A stretch of 64,000 bases of DNA from Chaetoderma sp. LZ-2023a (taxonomy: Eukaryota; Mollusca; Caudofoveata; Chaetodermatida; Chaetodermatidae): assembly GCA_034401795.1 (NCBI GenBank), contig CM067366.1, positions 70,283,786 to 70,347,785 on the forward strand, read 5' to 3'. Shown here piece by piece: positions 57,971 through 64,000 of this stretch (positions are counted from its first letter, which is position 1; every line of letters starts with the position of its first letter). The position numbers and the translations under genes were made by a program. The notes under the pieces are model-generated. The model was not told the DNA's origin, did no database searches, and worked only from the letters and a program-made list of their open reading frames with translations.

Positions 57971-58650
57971 TAGTACAGTTGACCATCGCCCGTAGTTTGT
58001 ATGGTGGATTCTGTCATGCATGTATTACAATGATGTTGATGTTGACTAATGAGCGTGGGTGCTACACGTCAGCTTTGCTCGCTTCATGAAGAATAATTGT
58101 ATTTATTTGATGACGGGCCAGGAATAAATGAAATTATCGTTATCAAAGCCATCATCAGGAATTTGTTCCCGAACTTCTGATTTGATATAGCGAATGTATA
58201 GCATGAGAAGAGCGCGGTGAACCTTTTGCGATGTCATTGTATGCTCCGCATCATTACACATTTACACCTGATCTGCATGCACACAGTAAGACCAGTCTGC
58301 GAAAGATAGATACCCTATTCACGAACCATTGGAATAGTGGGAACAATTTCTAGCCATGCCACGCCCATTTATATCTAGTCCCAGTCCACATTTATGGACA
58401 GATCCCTCAATTGACACTAAGGGCACATGCCCCTTGCCAGTAGGGGTAACTGTCGCTTCTCCTGGCGATATGATTCAAGTTCAAGTTCGCTTTATGTCGC
58501 CCAGGTTATTACAATAGAATATGGGGGTGGGTGGGGGGGGGGTTAACAGTTATTACACACAATATGTATGGCAGCGGCGCTATTTCACATATAACCTAGT
58601 AGTTTAAAATCTGTTTATTTTATGATAGTTGTGGGAACCCTGGGCTCTGT

Positions 58651-59785
58651 GGAAGTAAATAACTAGGCAATTTGTTATGACAGTGGAGATAAAATATATG
58701 CGTTTAATTATATAATGCGCAATAATATTATACATGCCTAGGGCTTACATATCAATAATCATACGTTCATATTAACGCTTAGAACCGCGAGTTCGCAGAA
58801 TCTCGGTTTCAACGTAGCTGTAGAGTAACACTGCTGCATATTTCAAACAGATCCGACAGGAACCTGTTTCTGCCATAAACAGCAACAGTTCCCAGTCAGG
58901 CCAGCTCGAAAATATCCATCGGAATATAGTGGATGAGTTTCGTGTTTGCCATTTGGTTTGGGGGGTTTATTATTCTTGGCTTGCACTAGAGTTAGAAAAT
59001 GTTAGTGGAGCCATTGGCCAAGTTTAATGAGCCTCATGTTGGACGAAAATTGGGTGCTTCAGAATGATGGTCAATGGGCTAGTCCGATAAGAACTTATCA
59101 TTTGCCATATTCAGTGGGTAGTACATGTTTGTAATATTTTAATTTTCGAGAGCTATAAGTGTAATTTGCATAATTTTAATAGGCCTGATGCATTTGGATA
59201 GCATGTGGAGGGAAATAAGTAGGCAATTTGTTTTGACAGTGGGGGTAGAATATATGCAATTAATTACACAAATAAATATATACATACTTAGGGCCTACAT
59301 AACAATATTCATACACTCATATTAACCCTTCGAACTCTGAGTTTCCAGAATCTCAATTTCAACGCTACTATACAGGAAAACTGTTGAATATTTTGAATCA
59401 AATTTTACAGGAACTTGTTGCTACAATGCCGCCATAAGCACCCCCACACCACACCACACCCCGCCCCCCAGTCGGGTTAGCCTGAAAATACCCAACATAA
59501 TATCGGGAATGATTTTGGTGTGTTGACCTTTCGGGCTGATAGGGTTAATATTATTGGCTCGCACTCGAGTTGCATAAAGTTACTGGAGGCATTGGCCCAG
59601 TTCAGTGAATATCATGTTGGGCGAACTTTAGATAATTTAAGGTGATAAACAGTAAGCGAGCCCGATAATCACTTATTAGTTGACAATCATATTCATTAGA
59701 GCATGCATATTTGCCATATTTTCATTGCAGAAAATTTTAAAAATTTGCATAATTTTATGTAGACGGGCCTATTGCATACTTTGAA
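58651..59785. repeat. Tandem segmental duplication (~550-580-bp unit)
   Basis: Copy A about 58651-59200 and copy B about 59205-59785. Shared landmarks: AGGCAATTTGTTATGACAGT at 58675 versus AGGCAATTTGTTTTGACAGT at 59221, GCTTGCACTAGAGTT versus GCTCGCACTCGAGTT, ATTTGCATAATTTTA at 59164 versus 59742. Each carries a decayed P1 core (58855-58925; 59390-59500). More diverged than the 22-24 kb duplication. Confidence 0.85.
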
Positions 59786-59844
59786 GAGTTAATTTTCTCG
59801 TCGGTAATGTTATTTATGCAATATTGTGGTACGTATTGCTGTGC

Positions 59845-60415
59845 TGTGCAATTCGTTCTCCGATGCGATGCGCCCCCTTAATATCTCCGTTATATTCTTT
59901 CTGCAATGCGATGCGTTCTACAATGCGATGCGTTCTGCGTTGTGATGAAATACGATGTGTTTTTGGGGTGGTGGGTGAGTGGGGTGGTGGTAGTGATGAG
60001 TTCTGCGATGCGATGCGCCCCCGTAATAAGATGCTTTCTGTGATGTGATGAATTCTGCGATGCGATGCGCCCTGTGATGTAATGCATTCTGTGATGAGAT
60101 GCATTCTGTGACGTGATGCGTTCTGCAATGCAATGCGCTCTGTGATGTGATGCATTCTGTGATGTGATGCGCCCTGTGATGTGATGCATTCTGTGATGTG
60201 ATGCGCCCTGTGATGTGATGCATTCTGTGATGTGATGCGTTCGGCGATGTGATGCGCTCTACGATGTGCGATGTAATGCATTCTGCGATGTGATGCCTTC
60301 TACGATGTGATGCGTTCAACGATGTGATGCATTCTGCGATGCAATGCATTCTGCGATGCGATGCATTCTACGATGTGATGAATTCTGCAATGCCATGCGT
60401 TCTGCGATGCAATGA
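59845..60415. repeat. 17-bp minisatellite, ~30 degenerate copies
   Basis: Unit TCTGTGATGTGATGCAT with variants TCTGCGATGCGATGCGC and others. Interrupted by a GGTGG-rich patch at about 59960-59990. The minus-strand 17-residue His/Ile/Thr repeat frames are artefacts. Confidence 0.92.
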
Positions 60416-60419
60416 ATCT

Positions 60420-60895
60420 TCTCTGTTCAAGCATGGTATGAATCGCGTGCTGCAATTGTGACAATAAAACACGACGATTGCCGTAACAGATTCCTTTATA
60501 AAAAACAACAACAAGAAATATGTTTGTGACGTACTAAAAGTTTTTCTCTATGCAAGCGATTGTCTTCTGGTTTAGCAGCAGACTTCATGCCAAATCTCAT
60601 AGTATTGCTTTTCCAAGTCCCTGGAGAAAGATCAAACGCCAGGGCTATTGCAATTATTTGCACGAAACACAAGAAGGTAACACACGTAATATCAGGTTTA
60701 AAAAATTATTAATCCTGTATAGATCTACCATTGGTGTTTATCCATGTATGTTGACTATGTTCATCTAGTCTCGTTCTGAACTTTTGTTATCTGGACATTA
60801 GTCCACCTGCCTAATTTTTGTGACGGTTTCGAATTCCATGGCCTAGTGATGCTTTGCAACTTTAACCCTATAATAACAATACAATTGGTGTGTGG
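60420..60895. other. Unassigned spacer
   Basis: No recognised element. The 72-codon plus frame at 60550-60768 has no known domain. Confidence 0.4.
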
Positions 60896-60897
60896 CT

Positions 60898-61067
60898 TGT
60901 CTACGCCATGAATCACGAGTCATTGAGGGAGGGAACAACATGACGTCATGAAACACGGGTTCATTGAAGGAAGGAACAGCATGACGTCATGAGTCACGGG
61001 GCCATTGAAGGCGGGAACAACATGACGTCATGAGTCACGTGGCCATTGAAGGCGGAAACAACATGAT
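60898..61067 (+). repeat. 41-bp tandem array with perfect CRE palindromes
   Basis: CATGACGTCATG starts at 60939, 60980 and 61021, exactly 41 bp apart, with a decayed first unit at ~60898 and a truncated fourth at 61062. The rest of each unit contains GAGTCACGGGGCCATTGAAG. The unit is not the 35-bp unit of the array at 53.5 kb. Confidence 0.93.
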
Positions 61068-61254
61068 CTTTGCTTCTTTTACAATGTATGGGGTTATTGT
61101 TCTCTTGCATACATGTTGAGGACACGCTATTCCAAAACAAACATGGCTGACCACCGTTAACAAACATATCGTGTGTTGTACCTAAAAGCAATAGGGGTAA
61201 TAGGAAAAGGAAATGACAGAGTAAAATAGTTGACATAATTACGCTTTTACAAGA

Positions 61255-61450
61255 TGCGACGACATCTAGTTAGTTTCAAAAATCTTCAGTAGAATATTTA
61301 GTGAATATTAAATTCATCAATGACATACAATTCAGGTGCGTACAGTCAGACCTGTGCCACTTTCGAACCTAAATGCCATTTGATTGTGACGTCAGCTAAC
61401 AAATAATGTATTTTAGTTATGACGTCAGATGCTTGAGTGCCAGATCACCC
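61255..61450 (+). repeat. P1 CRE-half
   Basis: TAGTTAGTTTCAAAAATCTT (right palindrome arm), then GTGACGTCAGCTAAC, TATGACGTCAGATGCTTGAG and terminus TGCCAGATC. Confidence 0.72.
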
Positions 61451-61930
61451 CATTAGTTATTATGGACATGTGGTTACTTTAATACAAGCGACTTGTTATG
61501 CTGGTCATTTTGTAGTCAAACTATATGCCCCACACACGTGCGTTAAAGAACCACCGCATTTTGTCAACAAAGGCAAGTGGTCTATTATACAGGCCTGGCA
61601 GTATCTATGCTATCTGTTATCACGCAGCTCATATACGCCCTATGGATTAACCTCGGGTTTGATTAATGGACTTCTGCCAGCGTTTCAGACCAAATATAGT
61701 TTTACGTACATATGATGGGGGCTGTAATGTGACATGAGGACACGCCACATCTATGTCGCTCTCTATCAAGGCAGTTGTTATCGCGTTAGTCGCAATCTAA
61801 TATCGATGGCACATTGCCATGATCGTCACTCGAGCATTAGATGAGATTGCTGCAGCGGAACCACAGACACTGAAGATCTTTGGCTCGTCAGATAGCCAGC
61901 GTAAGAGTCAGGCAGTGAGAGTGTCCCGCC
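61451..61930. other. Unassigned spacer
   Basis: A 92-codon frame begins in the P1 end (61437-61715) and shows no recognisable domain. Confidence 0.35.
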
Positions 61931-61934
61931 GCGC

Positions 61935-61970
61935 CCCCCCCCCCCCCCCTCCCCCCTCCCCCCCCCCCCA
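61935..61970. repeat. Poly-C tract
   Basis: C-runs interrupted only by T. Confidence 0.92.
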
Positions 61971-62024
61971 ACTATCTTAGAGAGATTTTGTTCTGCGTCC
62001 TGCTCTCTTCTCCTGATTCCTACA

Positions 62025-62222
62025 CTACAGCTCAGAAATAAGCTATAATGAAAACAAAACAGAACGCACTGTTGCCTATTTTGAACATACTTGGATTGAA
62101 GCACATTGCTACCCAAGGCATCAATGTCTACAAACTACAGAATATTTCTTGCTAACTAAGATTCTATTGGTTCAGTTCTGGAAACACGATACTGCATTTC
62201 TGAGCTGTACCGCACGATGATG
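62025..62222. repeat. P3-related foldback element
   Basis: ACAGCTCAGAAATAAGC (62028) faces GCATTTCTGAGCTGTAC (62191-62207) across ~150 bp. Confidence 0.65.
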
Positions 62223-62407
62223 GCTCTGGTTTTTACTGCTGTGTCGAAACGGAAACACTTATTGATTGAGTCTCCATTCGTGTTACTGCGGGGATGATAA
62301 TAGCCGGAATGCGGTCGCTGTCTGCCTAGACGATATCGTCTTCCTACCCAGGCCTTATGGCGGGCTATTTGGAATATTAGGGCCATTTCCTACGTGGTTT
62401 ATACCGC

Positions 62408-62500
62408 TACCATCATCATCATCACCACCACCATCATCATCATCATCATCATCATCATCATTAGCGGCAGCAACAGCATCAGCATCAGCAGCAGCATTGC
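62408..62500. repeat. (CAT)n/(CAG)n microsatellite
   Basis: CAT/ATC triplets grading into AGC/ATC triplets. Confidence 0.93.
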
Positions 62501-63155
62501 TCGAGCTCAGATGACCGCGCAAGCTGAATGCTGTTCTGGTGAATATAAAACTAAACATCTAGACTCTTCGTGGAGTGTCCTCTTGCACGATTGCTGTGTC
62601 TGGAAGATAGGCGTTCTCCAGCCTCCGTGTTAGGATCTTCGGACCCTTAGCTGTTGATTGTGTCATTCAGAAGCACACTTATTTGGCCAATCACGCCAGG
62701 CATCTGTCTGTGTTTTGCGTCTATATTCTCACCACGCTTGCGCAGACGACCCCTTGATTTCCGATCCCACTTCCGTGACATTATTTTGTACTTAGTGCTA
62801 AATATCAGACTCTGTTCCTGCTGAATCAAAATCTTGCATCGATGTAGAAGTTCATATAGCATATTTATTTATCGGGGCTCATTTTGCACACGACAGTGAT
62901 TCTATCTGTTCTCGTCCAGGCTAGCGACAGTTTGAAGACCACTGTTCTAGAACTGATTTCCAGATCGCGACCACCACAAAATGATTTCAAAAGACTGTTG
63001 GTCGCCTAATTTGAAGTGTGTGGAATCGTGAATGTGAAGGAACCATGCATAATCTGAATTTTATGCCGAGATATTAACAATACCCCCTCAATCACCGACT
63101 TATCATGATCATGGTCGCTCAAGGCAAAACTATAATGCTAGGTTTGAACGTAATT
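62501..63155. other. Unassigned spacer
   Basis: No recognised element. Confidence 0.4.
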
Positions 63156-63159
63156 CTAG

Positions 63160-63325
63160 GCACCCCGTCCCACTCCATTTCTACCTAAGCTACTCCCACC
63201 TTTTCATGTGGACTGGAATCGGTTTGAAACTAATTTGACTCGGGGCTGTTGCTGCAACAGCTCCCAGTCAAATTAGTTTCAAAATATTCATATGAATTTT
63301 TATTAAAATTGAAAAGACATTCACT
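63160..63325 (+). repeat. P1 element, short copy
   Basis: GC-end ACCCCGTCCCACTCC, TAAGCTACTCCCACC, compact palindrome (63223-63290, CGGGGCTGTTGCTGCAACAG as centre), TTTTTATTAAAATTG and truncation. Confidence 0.75.
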
Positions 63326-63339
63326 GCTCATCTGGATTT

Positions 63340-63475
63340 TAGAATGGTGCCCCGCTCTTAATTTTAAAATTGTTACTCCTTCATTATTACCGAACCTCAT
63401 AACAGCGCCGATTTTCGGTTCACCTCATGATTGGGGTTAGAAGGGCACCCGGCATTAAGATTGAAAATCTATTGA
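63340..63475. repeat. Single unit of the 40-kb degenerate repeat
   Basis: TTGTTACTCCTTCATTATT, GGGGTTAGAAGGGCACCCGG match the landmarks at 39955-40500. Confidence 0.55.
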
Positions 63476-63597
63476 CAAGTTGAGGAACGTTGCAGATCTT
63501 AGCTCATACGAGCTTTTTTCTATTTTGGGAAAATGTTAAGCTACTCGAATACTTTCTGTTCTACTGTATCTGTGAAACTCTGTCAGTCCTGTGGTAC

Positions 63598-63800
63598 AAT
63601 AATTATAGAGCGCCATGCGCCTCCTGCTTGAGGAACTCAATAATGGGGAAAATCAATACATGAAGAAATAAATGATTAAATTCTTGGTGAATTGCCGGGG
63701 AATCGAACCCACAACTCGCGGCAGCGCCTAGCACCATAGCGTCCAAACTCTTCCACCGCATCAACGCCACATGACTTCCTGGTGCAGTTAAAGAGAACGA
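63598..63800 (-). mobile_element. tRNA-derived SINE
   Basis: On the minus strand a tRNA-like head (from about 63795) contains GCGGTGGAAGAGTTTGGACG, then the Pol III B box GGTTCGATTCC at 63709-63699, an exact consensus match. The A box is degenerate (TGGCGTTGATGCGG, about 63760-63773). A ~100-bp AT-rich body follows to about 63598. No intact acceptor stem is seen, so this is not a functional tRNA gene. Confidence 0.65.
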
Positions 63801-63837
63801 TACCAAAATTTATATATTTGCCTTGTTGGGGTTTAAG

Positions 63838-63955
63838 CCTTAAATCCTAGAATTTATTCAAGAAAATATTCTCATCGAAAATGTCCATTTGCAGACAAAA
63901 AGAAGACTCTTATCGAGCCAGTCATTGCAGTGGTAAATTTTCAAAAACACTGCAG
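63838..63955 (+). repeat. P2 element with central deletion
   Basis: Lead-in TTCAAGAAAATATTCTCATC, left arm TGTCCATTTGCAGACAAAAA then GAAGACTC, directly joined to ATCGAGCCAGTCATTGCAGT and GGTAAATTTTC. Confidence 0.7.
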
Positions 63956-64000
63956 AAACCGTTTATGGCTCATATGTGTGTTAGAGAGTTAATAAATGTG

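Noticed and set aside
59814-60349. His/Ile/Thr-rich 143-155-residue proteins
   Set aside because: Product of the 17-bp minisatellite, open in several frames.
63598-63800. Functional tRNA gene
   Set aside because: The B box is good but the A box is degenerate and no matched acceptor stem or normal tRNA length is present; a SINE fits better.

Overview
This window looks like repeat-dense intergenic DNA from a eukaryote, most likely a marine invertebrate. The evidence is decayed non-LTR retrotransposons, a tRNA-derived SINE, long trinucleotide microsatellites, several minisatellites and dozens of short palindromic (MITE/foldback-like) elements, with no operons, no bacterial gene order and no CRISPR array. 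The LINE types (an L1/Tx1-like element and a CR1-like element of the kind I associate with molluscs, annelids and lancelets) suggest a lophotrochozoan or invertebrate deuterostome, but the phylum cannot be fixed from this sequence. I found no host protein-coding gene I would defend; three short stretches are flagged as possible exons or gene relics.

Layout. 1-4.6 kb: triplet and GT/GC microsatellites, a palindromic element, a 42-bp minisatellite and a small MITE nested in another repeat. 5.1-6.3 kb: a decayed reverse-transcriptase relic (minus strand). 7.2-9.3 kb: two arrays of one 16-bp minisatellite. 9.9-11.9 kb: tandem duplications and a ~390-bp CTA microsatellite. 12-17.7 kb: the largest gene-like object, a nearly full-length but dead L1/Tx1-type LINE (minus strand), with a CCHC ORF1 and an endonuclease/RT ORF2 carrying stops, frameshifts and a YADD-to-YAND change. 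18-25 kb: a cluster of the main palindromic family (called P1 here) and a ~1.1-kb tandem segmental duplication. 26.4-28 kb: an LTR-like promoter/polyA module with a short gag-like start. 29-37 kb: more P1 copies, one nested in another, and a 1.1-kb element with perfect 42-bp terminal inverted repeats. 38-39 kb: a homogeneous 67-bp satellite. 39.9-42 kb: degenerate ~120-160-bp repeats and a CR1-like RT relic. 45-52.7 kb: P1 and P2 copies, including P1 inserted into P2; three adjacent minisatellites ending in an inverted pair of 50-bp arrays; and a 108-bp-arm foldback element. 53.5-61 kb: two independent tandem arrays of a CRE-like palindrome, a second segmental duplication and a 17-bp minisatellite. 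61-64 kb: P1, P2 and P3 fragments and the SINE.

The most distinctive signal is family P1, about 390-410 bp when complete. It has a GC-box-like end, an ~89-bp palindromic core and an end carrying TGACGTCA (CRE/ATF-type) sites. It accounts for most of the roughly thirty TGACGTCA palindromes I count by eye in 64 kb, where about one is expected by chance. Two nested insertions show its ends and a probable 3-bp ATT target duplication. All family names (P1-P4) are local labels made here. Functional statements about these sites are inference only.
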